From Streptomyces sp. NBC_01275 (GTDB lineage: Bacteria; Actinomycetota; Actinomycetes; Streptomycetales; Streptomycetaceae): 64,000 nucleotides of DNA. The first letter of the stretch is position 1, and every line of letters begins with the position of its first letter. Positions 35,355 through 44,008 of this stretch are shown piece by piece. A program made the position numbers and the translations under genes. The notes below the pieces were generated by a model. That model was not told the origin of the DNA, did no database searches, and saw only the letters and a list, made by a program, of their open reading frames with translations. The DNA lies in contig NZ_JAPEOZ010000001.1 of assembly GCF_026340655.1 (NCBI RefSeq), positions 434,001 through 498,000 of the forward strand, written 5' to 3'.

Positions 35355-35846
35355 TTGCGCATCACACATGTTGGCGTCGGCCTCGGGCTCGCCGTCGGCG
35401 CCCTGGCTCTGCAGATCCCGGTCGCCGTCGCCGCCGGCGACGCGGGACTGACCATCAGCTCGGGGAAGGCGGCCCCGGGCTCCACGGTCACCGTCAGCAC
35501 CAGGGCCTGCGGCCCGGACGTGACCTACGGCAAGGGCGAGTCGGAGGCGGCCGGACAGTTCCACCTCTTCGAAGGCGACCGCAAGGGCGTCCTCACCGGC
35601 GAGTTCCAGGTCCCGGAGGAGTCCGAGCCCGGCACCGACACGGTCACCGTCAAGTGCCCGCCACGCATCAAGATCACGGATTCGTACGAGATCACCGCGC
35701 CCCGCCCGAACGGCGCCGTCGACGCCGGCTTCGGCGACTCCAGGGACACGAACCGTCAGCTCGCCGTGGGCGGAGTGCTGCTCGCCGTAGCCGGGGCCGG
35801 ATGGATGCTGAGGATGCGGCGCCGCTCGCCCGGCGACCCCACCTGA
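35355..35846 (+). CDS. Secreted, C-terminally membrane-anchored protein of unknown function
   Basis: A 163-residue protein starting at TTG (35355), with GGAGGA 6 nt upstream. A Sec signal peptide (VGVGLGLAVGALALQIPVAVAA) leads to an Ig-like or beta-rich domain (GLTISSGKAAPGSTVTVSTRA, two Cys at ACGPD and VKCPP). A C-terminal membrane helix (LAVGGVLLAVAGAGWML) is followed by RMRRRS. No LPXTG sortase motif is present. The same arrangement just before a class F sortase gene is common in Streptomyces. Function unknown. Confidence 0.8.
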   Translation: MRITHVGVGLGLAVGALALQIPVAVAAGDAGLTISSGKAAPGSTVTVSTRACGPDVTYGKGESEAAGQFHLFEGDRKGVLTGEFQVPEESEPGTDTVTVKCPPRIKITDSYEITAPRPNGAVDAGFGDSRDTNRQLAVGGVLLAVAGAGWMLRMRRRSPGDPT

Positions 35847-35895
35847 CCGACCGGGCCATCCCGCCCTCCCCCGGCCGCACCCAAGAGGCCCCGCT

Positions 35896-36654
35896 ATGGA
35901 ACCCAGCCACCGGACCACCCCGTTCACCCCCTCGGCCAAGCAGCTGACCTTCGCTCTGGTGGCAGGCGCCCTCCTGGTGACCAGCGCGCTGCACGACGGG
36001 CGACCGCCCCAGCCTTCGGCCGGCCAGCGCTTCGCTGCATCGACGGTCCCCACCAAGGGATCCTCGACTGTCCCCACCACGGGACCCTCGACGATCCCCA
36101 CCACAGGACCCTCGGCGCGCCCGAAGCCCAGCCGCGGCGCCCCCGCACCGGGCCCCTCCGTCCGGCCGTTGCCCCGCGCGGAGCCGGTCCGGCTGCGGAT
36201 CGCCGCCATCGGCGTCAACGCCCCCATGACCGAACTGGGCCTCGACGCGAAGGGGGCACTGCGCCCTCCGCCCGCCGACGTCCCCGACCTCGTCGGCTGG
36301 TACGGCAAGGGCCCGGTCCCCGGCTCGACGGGCACAGCCGTCGCCGTCGGGCATGTGGACCTGCGCACCGGCAGCCGCGGAGTCTTCTACGACCTCGGCT
36401 CCGTGACCAAGGGCGACGCCGTCGAGATCACGCGGTCGGACGAGCGCACGGCCGTGTTCACCGTCGACGCCGTGGAGGTCTACGCCAAGAAGAGCTTCCC
36501 GAACGAGAAGGTCTACGGCAGCTCCGGCCGGCCCGAACTGCGGCTGATCACCTGCGGCGGCGGCTACGCCAGAAACACCGGTTACCAGGGCAACGTCGTG
36601 GTCTACGCGACCCTCACCGCGGCGAGAGAACCCACCGGCCGCTCGCCCGTCTGA
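35896..36654 (+). CDS. Class F sortase
   Basis: A 252-residue membrane-anchored transpeptidase. An N-terminal helix (~17-32) is followed by a Pro/Ser/Thr linker with repeated T-V-P-T-T-G-P units. The catalytic domain (~95-240) carries His153 in TAVAVGHVDLRTGSRG, Cys220 in LRLITCGGGY and the Arg a few residues later in YARNTGY. Class F sortases are typical of actinobacteria, and their substrates are mostly unknown. It follows the secreted protein gene by 49 bp and may act on that protein or on others. Confidence 0.9.
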   Translation: MEPSHRTTPFTPSAKQLTFALVAGALLVTSALHDGRPPQPSAGQRFAASTVPTKGSSTVPTTGPSTIPTTGPSARPKPSRGAPAPGPSVRPLPRAEPVRLRIAAIGVNAPMTELGLDAKGALRPPPADVPDLVGWYGKGPVPGSTGTAVAVGHVDLRTGSRGVFYDLGSVTKGDAVEITRSDERTAVFTVDAVEVYAKKSFPNEKVYGSSGRPELRLITCGGGYARNTGYQGNVVVYATLTAAREPTGRSPV

Positions 36655-36668
36655 CGGAGCGCGAGAGG

Positions 36669-37664
36669 TCACTCGTCCCTTCTGACGGTCTCGCTCGGCA
36701 GGAACGTCCGGCGTGCCCAGAGGGCCAGCAGTACCGTCGCGCCGACCAGCAGCGGCACCGGGTCGCGGGCCGGAGGGGCCAACGCGCATCCCAGCGCGAC
36801 GACCGTGCAGACGGTCAGGGGGATGAACGCCGCGGCGCCCTCCATCCCCAGGCGCAACTCTCGCTTCCCCGGGCACAGGACGCTCGCCCCGCCGGGCACC
36901 CAGGGGCCGACCGCGACCACCAGCAGCCCCACGGTGTCGCAGGCGTCGACCAGCTTGAAGGACGTCACCTCGGGGCTGTGCGAGCCGGCCGTCCGCAGAC
37001 GCAGGGTCTCCCCGATCAGCATCAGGGACAGCCCGACGATCCCGACCCACAGCGTGGCCCGCTGGTCGCCCCGGACGAGACGGCACAGGGCGAACAGGAA
37101 ACTGAGGAAGACGACTTCCGCGGTCCACAGGAAGCCGACCATGCCCGTCTCCAGCCGCCAGCCGCCGCCTGTCCCCCGCAGCAGCACCCAGCCCGTCATG
37201 AACACGGACCCGGCTATGACGGCCCCGTCCAGCACGCGCCGCAGCAAGACGTGCCGGCCGGCGCCGGCGTCGGCCGCGAGCACCAGGCCGACCATGCCCA
37301 GTCCGACGGCCGTCGCCACTCCGCCGGCCACCAACGCACCGATCAGCGCCCGCGCGTCGCGTTCCCCTGCCGGAGGGCGCGCCGCCAGTACGTTGACCGC
37401 TCCCCGGTACACGCCTCCGGCCGCCGCGGAGCCCGCCATCAGCAGCAGCCGTTTCCGCACCCGGCCGCGCGTCCCCCAGGCACGGACCGCCAGGGAGACC
37501 GTCAGCGCCCAGCATCCGACGGACGGCCCGTAGGCCGCCATCCGCGTCGCCTGGCTCCCGGCCGCCCACCATCCGCCGCCGGTCAGCGCCGTGCCCACGA
37601 GACCGGCCGCACCGACCGCGCCCCACGCCCGCGACACGTCCGGCGACTTCCCCAACCCCACCAT
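36669..37664 (-). CDS. Multi-pass membrane protein of unknown function
   Basis: A 331-residue protein with about nine hydrophobic segments, for example AWGAVGAAGLVGTALTGGGWW, IGALVAGGVATAVGLGMVGLV, TGMVGFLWTAEVVFLSFLFA and LLVGATVLLALWA. Arg-rich short loops (RGRVRKRLLL) fit positive-inside topology. It resembles the sensory membrane parts of some actinobacterial signalling proteins, but no catalytic domain follows. It is convergent with the sortase gene, 14 bp apart. I do not recognise the family. Confidence 0.65.
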   Translation of the reverse strand: MVGLGKSPDVSRAWGAVGAAGLVGTALTGGGWWAAGSQATRMAAYGPSVGCWALTVSLAVRAWGTRGRVRKRLLLMAGSAAAGGVYRGAVNVLAARPPAGERDARALIGALVAGGVATAVGLGMVGLVLAADAGAGRHVLLRRVLDGAVIAGSVFMTGWVLLRGTGGGWRLETGMVGFLWTAEVVFLSFLFALCRLVRGDQRATLWVGIVGLSLMLIGETLRLRTAGSHSPEVTSFKLVDACDTVGLLVVAVGPWVPGGASVLCPGKRELRLGMEGAAAFIPLTVCTVVALGCALAPPARDPVPLLVGATVLLALWARRTFLPSETVRRDE

Positions 37665-37831
37665 CAGGTGCGCCCTTCCACGGATCCCCCGGCCCGCGCG
37701 GCCTCGCCTGCTGCCGCCGGTCCATTCGCAGACCGTAAAAGACGCGCCGCCGGCACCAAAAGGAAAGGTGGCTCATTCACCCGTACTGCGTAAGGGAGGG
37801 GGGAGCACCGCCGTCCTTCACGCCGGTTGTG

Positions 37832-38311
37832 TCACTCCGCGAGCGTGGTCTCGAACCACGTGGGTTCGTCGGCGAGCGCCTGCTTGATGCGGAACAGCTG
37901 CTGATCCCTCATCGGAGGCAGCGCGTCCACCGCGAACCAGCCCACGTCGACGGACTCGTCGTCGTTGACCCGCGCCTCGCCGCCGACGGCCCGGCAGCGG
38001 AAGGTGATGTCCATGAACTGGCACTGGTCGCCGTTGGGGTACTCGACCCGCTTCCCGGAGCGGACGAGGACCACCCGCTCGGGGACGCAGTGCACGCCCG
38101 TCTCCTCGTGCACCTCCCGCACGACGCTGTCGGCGGGCTGCTCACCGGGGTCCGGGATACCGCTGATCACGGTCCACTCACCGTTGTCCGCCCGGCGCCC
38201 CAGCAACACCCGGCCGTCGTCGTCGAGCACGACGGCGCTGACGCCGGGGAGCCAGAGCAACTGCGTCCCCGCGGAGGCCCGGATCTCGGTGATGAAGTCA
38301 GGAGTTGGCAT
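37832..38311 (-). CDS. NUDIX hydrolase
   Basis: A 159-residue protein with a full Nudix box, G-I-P-D-P-G-E-Q then VVREVHEETGV (G-x5-E-x7-REUxEExGU), at about residues 50-72. That box binds the metal that hydrolyses nucleoside diphosphates linked to another group. VSAVVLDDDGRVLLGRRADN before it is typical. Substrate unknown; close relatives are annotated as MutT-like or NADH-pyrophosphatase-like. It is preceded by a 167-bp gap, with promoters or nothing recognisable. Confidence 0.92.
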   Translation of the reverse strand: MPTPDFITEIRASAGTQLLWLPGVSAVVLDDDGRVLLGRRADNGEWTVISGIPDPGEQPADSVVREVHEETGVHCVPERVVLVRSGKRVEYPNGDQCQFMDITFRCRAVGGEARVNDDESVDVGWFAVDALPPMRDQQLFRIKQALADEPTWFETTLAE

Positions 38312-38377
38312 GCGCCGACCCTATCCGGACCACGCCCCCGCTCCCCGGCTCCCACCGGCGCACCAAACGGCGTACGG

Positions 38378-39991
38378 CTAGAGCGTCGCGCCCCTCCGGG
38401 CGCGCACCCGGGTGCCGATCGCCCAGCCCAGACCGCCCGCGGCGACGAGCACCAGGGCGATCTCCGGAAGGATGCCGAGCCGGGTCGCCGGGGTCTCCGA
38501 CGAGCGTAGGGGCACCTTCTGCACCAGGTAGTCGGGGACGAACATGCCGGTCTTCTGAGTGATCTTCCCGTCCGGCATGATGATCGCGCTGACGCCGCTG
38601 GTCACCGGCACCGTGACGGTCCGGCTGTGCTCGACGGCCCGGATGCGCGACATGGCGAGCTGCTGGTAGGTCATCTCGCTGCGGTCGAACGTGGCGTTGT
38701 TGCTGGGGACGGAGATGATCTGCGCGCCGTGGGTGACCGTGTCGCGCACCGCCCAGTCGAAGGCCGCCTCGTAGCAGGTGGCGAGGCCGACCTTGGCGCC
38801 GTCCATGTCGAAGACGCCCGGCTTGCTGCCCCGGCTGAAGTCCTGGCGGACCATCGAGGTCCAGTTCTCGTTGACGGCCCCGATGAACGAGCGCAGCGGA
38901 AGGTACTCGCCGAACGGCTGGACCTGTCGCTTGTCGTACGTCTGCGTCGGTCCCTTCACCGGGTCCCACAGGATCTGCTCGTTGTAGAGCTTGCCGCCGC
39001 GCTCGACGACCCCGCCGACCGAGATGGGGGCGCCGATCGCCTTGGCCGCCTTGTCGATGACGGCGGCCGCGTCGGCGTTGACGTAGGGGTCGATGTCGGA
39101 GGAGTTCTCCGGCCACAGCACGAAGTCGGGCTTGGCCGTCCTGCCCGCCTTGACGTCGGCGGCCAGCCGCTCCGTCTCGCGCGCGTGGTAGTCGAGGACG
39201 GCCCGGCGCTGGGCGTTGAACTCCAGGCCCAGGCGGGGGACGTTGCCCTGGATGACGGCGACCGTCGCGGTGCCGTCCTCCGCCTTGTCGCTGACCAGCG
39301 GGCGGGCGGCAGCGGCGGCCGCGAAGGGGACGGCCACGCTGAGCAGGGCCACGGCGGCCGCCGACCGCCGTACCTCGCCGGTGCGCCGGCGCTCCAGCAC
39401 GAGGCGGACGATCTCGTAGAGGCCGAAGCCGCTGAGGACGACCGCGAAGCCGAGTACGGGGGTGCCGCCGAGCGCGGCGAGCGGCAGGAAGACGCCGTCC
39501 GCCTGGCCGAACGCGATCTTGCCCCAGGGGAAGCCGCGGAAGGGCACACGCGCGCGTGCCGCCTCGCCGGCGATCCACAGCGCGGCCGCCCACACCGGCC
39601 AGGCCGGCAGCTTGGACACCGCGGCGACGCCCGCGCCGACCAGCGCGACGAAGACCGCCTCGATGACCACCAGGGCGATCCAGGGACCGGGGCCTACCTC
39701 GACGCCGGTCCACACCAGGAGCGGGAGCAGAAAGCCCAGTCCGAAGAGGTAGCCGAGGCCGAGGGCCGCCTTCCAGCTGCGCCCGCGCAGCACCCAGCCG
39801 AACACGGCGAAGGCCGGCAGGGCCAGCCACCACAGGGTGCGGGGCGGGAAACTGGCGTAGAGCAGCACTCCGGAGAGCGCCGCTGCGGCGGGCGGGAGGA
39901 GACGGCGCAGGAGCCGCGCGCCGCGCGATGCCGGCGCGGTCGGGGGCTCCAGCCGGTCCGGCTGGCCCACGGAAGTTGCGGTGACGGTCAC
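38378..39991 (-). CDS. lnt: Apolipoprotein N-acyltransferase
   Basis: A 537-residue enzyme that N-acylates the lipid-modified cysteine of lipoproteins at the outer face of the membrane. About seven N-terminal membrane helices are followed by a nitrilase-fold domain (~225-490) and a last helix. The catalytic triad is visible: Glu in VLWPENSSDIDPYV, Lys in YDKRQVQPFGEYLPLR and Cys in VGLATCYEAAFDW. Streptomyces have Lnt homologues, and this window encodes many lipoproteins. The GTG at 39991 is the chosen start. Confidence 0.95.
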   Translation of the reverse strand: MTVTATSVGQPDRLEPPTAPASRGARLLRRLLPPAAAALSGVLLYASFPPRTLWWLALPAFAVFGWVLRGRSWKAALGLGYLFGLGFLLPLLVWTGVEVGPGPWIALVVIEAVFVALVGAGVAAVSKLPAWPVWAAALWIAGEAARARVPFRGFPWGKIAFGQADGVFLPLAALGGTPVLGFAVVLSGFGLYEIVRLVLERRRTGEVRRSAAAVALLSVAVPFAAAAAARPLVSDKAEDGTATVAVIQGNVPRLGLEFNAQRRAVLDYHARETERLAADVKAGRTAKPDFVLWPENSSDIDPYVNADAAAVIDKAAKAIGAPISVGGVVERGGKLYNEQILWDPVKGPTQTYDKRQVQPFGEYLPLRSFIGAVNENWTSMVRQDFSRGSKPGVFDMDGAKVGLATCYEAAFDWAVRDTVTHGAQIISVPSNNATFDRSEMTYQQLAMSRIRAVEHSRTVTVPVTSGVSAIIMPDGKITQKTGMFVPDYLVQKVPLRSSETPATRLGILPEIALVLVAAGGLGWAIGTRVRARRGATL

Positions 39992-40177
39992 TCCGGGAGT
40001 GTACGGCGCGTGACCTTTTGGCCGACAGCGCGGTCCACGGAGCGGCGGCCGCTCCCCGCGGCCCGTCGCGACTCATCCACAAACCGCCCATCAGCCGTTA
40101 CGGTGTGCCAGGGCTCCTGTCGCGCGGCCGCGGCCGGGGTCCGTCACAGGTCGGGGGCGACCGGTTCGGGGGGACGG

Positions 40178-41293
40178 GTGGGTTCCACGGGTTCCGCGGG
40201 TTCCAGGGGGAGGGCGTCGGCGGCCGGCTCGGACGCCGACGGAGAGAGACGAAACGTTTCCGACGCGGCGGGCATGGCCGTGCTCGGGGCCTGCGCCGTC
40301 TGGTCCCTGGTCACCGCGGCCCTGCACGGCGGGCGGCCCGAGGGCGTCCTGCTCGCGCTGCTGGCCGTGGCCGCCGGATACGCGACGGGCCGGATCTTCG
40401 GCGTGCTGCTGCCGGTGGCCGCGCCCTGCGCCGCGGCGCTGGCCGGGCTGGCCCTGACGGTGACCCTGCCGCGCCTCGCTCCGGGACCGGAGACCGCCCC
40501 GCCCCTGGGTCACGCGGGGGCCACCGCCGCGGTGCTGACGCTGGCGGCCGGGGCCGCGTGCTGCGCCGCGTGGGCCGCGTCCTCGCCCGTCCTGCGGCTC
40601 GCCCTGTGGCTGCTGGCCGCGGGCGTCCCGGTGGTCGGGGCGCTGGTGGGCTCGACGATGGCGGTCGTGACGTGCTGCGCCGTCCTGCTGTGCTCCCTGG
40701 CGGGCGGCCGGGTGCGCCGTCGCGGTCCCGCGCTGGCCGCTCTGGCCCTGTCCGCCGCCCTGGTGACGGGCCTGACCTGGGCGGTCGCCGGGAACGCGCT
40801 GCCCGGTGGGGCCGCCGACCGCCTCGAGCGCCTGCTCACTCCCCGCCGCGTCGACCTGTGGCAGGACGCCCTGGATCTGGCGCACCGCGACCCCGGTCTC
40901 GGCGTGGGCCCCGGGCGCTTCGGGGAGCTGAGCGCCACGGCGGCGCAGTCCACCCTGTCCGACGGCAAGCCGCACTCCGCGCCGCTGCAGCTGGCGGCGG
41001 AACAGGGGGTCGTCGGCGTGCTGCTGCTCGCGGCGGCCTACTGCTGGGTGCTCCTCGCGCTGTGGCGCGCACCGCGCCCCACGCCGGTCGTGCTCGGCGC
41101 GGCCGCCGCGCTCACGGCCCTCGCGGCCGTCGCCGCGGTCGGCAACGCGCTCAGCTTCACCGTCGTGCCGGTCGGCGCGGGCCTGCTGGCCGGCCTGGCC
41201 ACGGCCCGGCCGCTGGCCGAGGACGCTCCGGCCCCCGAGGCGTCTTCGGAGCCTGGAAGGCGGCTGCGCCACGGCGGCCGCCCGGCCGCCTGA
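40178..41293 (+). CDS. O-antigen ligase-like (Wzy_C) membrane protein
   Basis: About 371 residues from GTG at 40178, which has GGGGGGA close upstream; an in-frame ATG at 40274 is the alternative. At least nine membrane segments are visible. The Wzy_C-type signature is the segment RRVDLWQDALDLAHRDPGLGVGPGRFG followed by KPHSAPLQLAAEQGVVGVLLL, as in O-antigen ligases and related exopolysaccharide polymerases (R..lW..a......P..G.G...H....q...e.G..G). In Gram-positive bacteria such proteins join polysaccharide or teichoic-like chains. It is divergent from lnt. Substrate unknown. Confidence 0.75.
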   Translation: MGSTGSAGSRGRASAAGSDADGERRNVSDAAGMAVLGACAVWSLVTAALHGGRPEGVLLALLAVAAGYATGRIFGVLLPVAAPCAAALAGLALTVTLPRLAPGPETAPPLGHAGATAAVLTLAAGAACCAAWAASSPVLRLALWLLAAGVPVVGALVGSTMAVVTCCAVLLCSLAGGRVRRRGPALAALALSAALVTGLTWAVAGNALPGGAADRLERLLTPRRVDLWQDALDLAHRDPGLGVGPGRFGELSATAAQSTLSDGKPHSAPLQLAAEQGVVGVLLLAAAYCWVLLALWRAPRPTPVVLGAAAALTALAAVAAVGNALSFTVVPVGAGLLAGLATARPLAEDAPAPEASSEPGRRLRHGGRPAA

Positions 41294-41308
41294 CGTCACC
41301 GCCTGACG

Positions 41309-41851
41309 TCAGCGCGCCGCGCCGGGCGTCCCCGCCCGCAGCCGGTCCTTGATGACCCGTACGGCCGACTCGGCGTCGTCCACGGTGATCGTGAACGTAT
41401 GCCCGTCCCAGAGCCGCAGCACCACGCCCTCGCCCCGGCGTACGACGACGGCTGTGCCCTTCTCCGGCCGCCAGCGGTAGCCCCAGCCGCCCCAGTGGCG
41501 CGGGGTGACGTGCGGTTCGAACTCGGCGCCGGCCACATGGGCCAGCGGGATGCGCCGGCGCGGCACGCCGATGTGGCCGCAGCGCACTTCGAGGGACTCC
41601 CTGTCGAGCTTCAGGTCGACGTGGACGAAGGCGAGGGTGCCGAAGAGGACCAGCAGTCCGGCGGCGATGCAGCCGACCACGGACATGACGAGCGCGGCGC
41701 TGCCGGACGTCCACGCGGAGTCGACGGCGAGTTCGATGCCGAGCGCCATGCAGGCGGCGCCGACCAGCGCGAGCAGCCACTGGAACCGGTTGGTGGCGCG
41801 TCCGGTCCAGACGTCGGGGTGCGGGGTGTCCTCGCCGTGGGGGTCCCTCAT
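41309..41851 (-). CDS. Membrane PH-domain-like protein
   Basis: A 180-residue protein with two N-terminal membrane helices (LLALVGAACMALGIELAV and ALVMSVVGCIAAGLLVLFG). A bacterial PH-like domain follows (DLKLDRESLEVRCG, RIPLAHVAGAEFEP, WGYRWRPEKGTAVVVRRGEG, FTITVDDAESAVRVI). This is a common Streptomyces family of unknown role; some relatives are involved in membrane stress. It is convergent with the Wzy_C-like gene. Confidence 0.75.
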   Translation of the reverse strand: MRDPHGEDTPHPDVWTGRATNRFQWLLALVGAACMALGIELAVDSAWTSGSAALVMSVVGCIAAGLLVLFGTLAFVHVDLKLDRESLEVRCGHIGVPRRRIPLAHVAGAEFEPHVTPRHWGGWGYRWRPEKGTAVVVRRGEGVVLRLWDGHTFTITVDDAESAVRVIKDRLRAGTPGAAR

Positions 41852-41971
41852 GTCTATGAGGTTACTCAGGTTTCGCCGCGCCGGTAGCGCGTCGCGCAGG
41901 GTGACTGCGCCGGGTGGCCGGGGACGGACCCGAGACGTCCGACAGATGACCGTGGGTCACCAGCACAGGTC

Positions 41972-42754
41972 CTAGGCGCGGCTGACGGCCTGGAGCAGGC
42001 GGCCTTCCTCATAGGTGAGCGCCGGCGTCGGGAGGGGGCCCTCGCGGCCGCTGAGCAGGATCGTCACGCTGCCGAGGGTCGTCGCCTCGGGTTCGGGGCG
42101 GGCGCCGATCCGGCGCAGGGCCTGGGCGGCGACGGCGTCGGCCGATCCGTACAGCACGAGCGGGGGGTTGCCGGGGCGCTGTACGGCGGCGCGGATGCGG
42201 TCGGCGAGCAGTTCGTAGTGGGTGCAGCCCAGGACGACGGTCGTCACCTCGTCCGGGGTGAGGGCGGCGGCCGCGGTGACGGCCGCGTCGATCGCCGTCT
42301 CGTCCGCGTGCTCCACGGCCTCGGCCAGTCCCCAGCAGGGCACCTCGGTGACGGCGACGCCGCCGGCGAAGTCCTGGATGAGGCCCCGCTGGTAGGGGCT
42401 GCCGGTGGTGGCGGGCGTGGCCCAGATGGCGACGGGGCCGCCGCCGACCGCGGCCGGCTTGATCGCCGGGACGGTGCCGATCACCGGGATGCCCGGTTCG
42501 AGGAGGGCCCGCAGGGTGGGCAGGGCGTGCACGGTCGCGGTGTTGCAGCCGACGATGAGGACGTCGGGCCGGTGGGCGGCGGCGGCCTCGGCGACGGCCA
42601 CCGCGCGCGCGGTGAGGTCCTGCGGGGTGCGCGGCCCCCAGGGCATGCCGTCGGGGTCCAGGGAGAGCACGATATCGGCGTCGGGTCGCAGGCGCCGTAC
42701 CGCGGCGGTGGCCGCCAGCAGCCCGATTCCGGAGTCCATGAGCGCGATCTTCAC
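41972..42754 (-). CDS. Aspartate/glutamate racemase family protein (MurI-like)
   Basis: A 260-residue protein. Both catalytic-cysteine motifs are present: IVGCNTATVHALPTLR and VVLGCTHYELLADRIR. The first motif, ALMDSGIGLLAATAAVRR, differs from the usual FDSGVGGLTV of housekeeping MurI, lacking the GG pair. So this may be a second racemase or a racemase of another acidic amino acid rather than the cell-wall enzyme. GTG at 42754 follows GGTGG. It is divergent from the glycosyltransferase gene. Confidence 0.85.
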   Translation of the reverse strand: MKIALMDSGIGLLAATAAVRRLRPDADIVLSLDPDGMPWGPRTPQDLTARAVAVAEAAAAHRPDVLIVGCNTATVHALPTLRALLEPGIPVIGTVPAIKPAAVGGGPVAIWATPATTGSPYQRGLIQDFAGGVAVTEVPCWGLAEAVEHADETAIDAAVTAAAALTPDEVTTVVLGCTHYELLADRIRAAVQRPGNPPLVLYGSADAVAAQALRRIGARPEPEATTLGSVTILLSGREGPLPTPALTYEEGRLLQAVSRA

Positions 42755-42811
42755 CCGGCCACCATAGACGATGTGCTCTTGCGGCCGGACCGGGTGGGGC
42801 AGACTGCCCGC

Positions 42812-43987
42812 GTGAGCGTCTTCGTGTGGATCGCCGCCGTGTCTCTCGCCGCCTGGCTGTGGCTGCTGCTCTGTCAGGGCTTCTTCTGGCGCACGGACGT
42901 ACGGCTGCCGCCGCGGAGCGAACCCGAGGCGTGGCCGTCGGTCTGCGTCGTGGTCCCCGCGCGCGACGAGGCGGCGGTGCTGCCCGCGAGCCTGCCCTCG
43001 CTGCTGGCGCAGGACTATCCGGGGCGGGCGGAGGTCTTCCTCGTCGACGACGGCAGCCGCGACGGGACCGGGGCGCTGGCGCGCGAGCTGGCGCGGCACC
43101 ACGGCGGGCTGCCGCTCACCGTGGACTCGCCGGGCGAGCCGCCCGCGGGCTGGACCGGCAAGCTGTGGGCGGTGCGGCACGGCATCGCGCTGGCACGCGT
43201 GCGTGAGCCCGACTATCTCCTCCTGACGGACGCCGACATCGCGCACGCGCCGGGCAGTCTGCGCGAGCTGGTGGCGGCGGCCCGCACCGGCGGGTTCGAC
43301 GTCGTCTCCCTGATGGCGCGGCTGCGCGTGGAGAGCGTCTGGGAGCGGCTGGTCGTCCCGGCCTTCGTCTACTTCTTCGCGCAGCTCTATCCGTTCCGCC
43401 GGATCGGCCGGCGCGGGTCGCGTACGACGGCCGCGGCGGGCGGCTGTGTGCTGCTGAGCGCCGAGACGGCCGAGCGGGCCCGGATCCCGGACGCCATCCG
43501 GCACGCCGTCATCGACGACGTGGCGCTCGCGCGGGCCGTGCAGGGGGCGGGCGGCCGTGTCTGGCTGGGCCTGGCCGACCGGGTGGACAGCGTGCGCCCG
43601 TACCCGGGGCTGCCCGACCTGTGGCGGATGGTCTCGCGCAGCGCCTACGCGCAACTGCGGCACAACCCGCTGGTGCTGGCGGGCACGGTGCTGGGGCTCG
43701 CCCTGGTCTACCTGGCGCCGCCGCTCGCCCTGCTCGCCGGTGTCGCCGTCGGCAGTGGGGTCACGGCGGTGCTGGGCGGCCTGGCGTGGCTGGTGATGAC
43801 GGGGACGTACATCCCGATGCTCCGCTACTACCGGCAGCCGCTGTGGCTCGCTCCGCTGCTGCCGTTCACCGCGTTCCTCTATCTCCTGATGACGGTCGAC
43901 TCCGCGGTGCAGCACTACCGGGGGCGAGGTGCGGCCTGGAAGGGCCGCACCTACGCGCGTCCGGACACGGTCACCGAGGAGAGCTGA
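42812..43987 (+). CDS. Glycosyltransferase family 2, HpnB-like
   Basis: A 391-residue membrane glycosyltransferase. An N-terminal helix is followed by a GT-A domain: SVCVVVPARDEAAVLPASLPS, FLVDDGSRDGTG, WTGKLWAVRHG and LLLTDADIAHAPGSL with the DxD-type motif, then RSAYAQLRH. C-terminal membrane helices follow (LVYLAPPLALLAGVAVGSGV, APLLPFTAFLYLLMTVDSAV) and VQHYRGRGAAWKGRTY at the end. That end is typical of the HpnB family often found with hopanoid genes. No hopanoid genes are visible here. The acceptor is unknown. Confidence 0.85.
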   Translation: MSVFVWIAAVSLAAWLWLLLCQGFFWRTDVRLPPRSEPEAWPSVCVVVPARDEAAVLPASLPSLLAQDYPGRAEVFLVDDGSRDGTGALARELARHHGGLPLTVDSPGEPPAGWTGKLWAVRHGIALARVREPDYLLLTDADIAHAPGSLRELVAAARTGGFDVVSLMARLRVESVWERLVVPAFVYFFAQLYPFRRIGRRGSRTTAAAGGCVLLSAETAERARIPDAIRHAVIDDVALARAVQGAGGRVWLGLADRVDSVRPYPGLPDLWRMVSRSAYAQLRHNPLVLAGTVLGLALVYLAPPLALLAGVAVGSGVTAVLGGLAWLVMTGTYIPMLRYYRQPLWLAPLLPFTAFLYLLMTVDSAVQHYRGRGAAWKGRTYARPDTVTEES

Positions 43988-44008
43988 CCTGGTGAGCACC
44001 GGCCTGCT

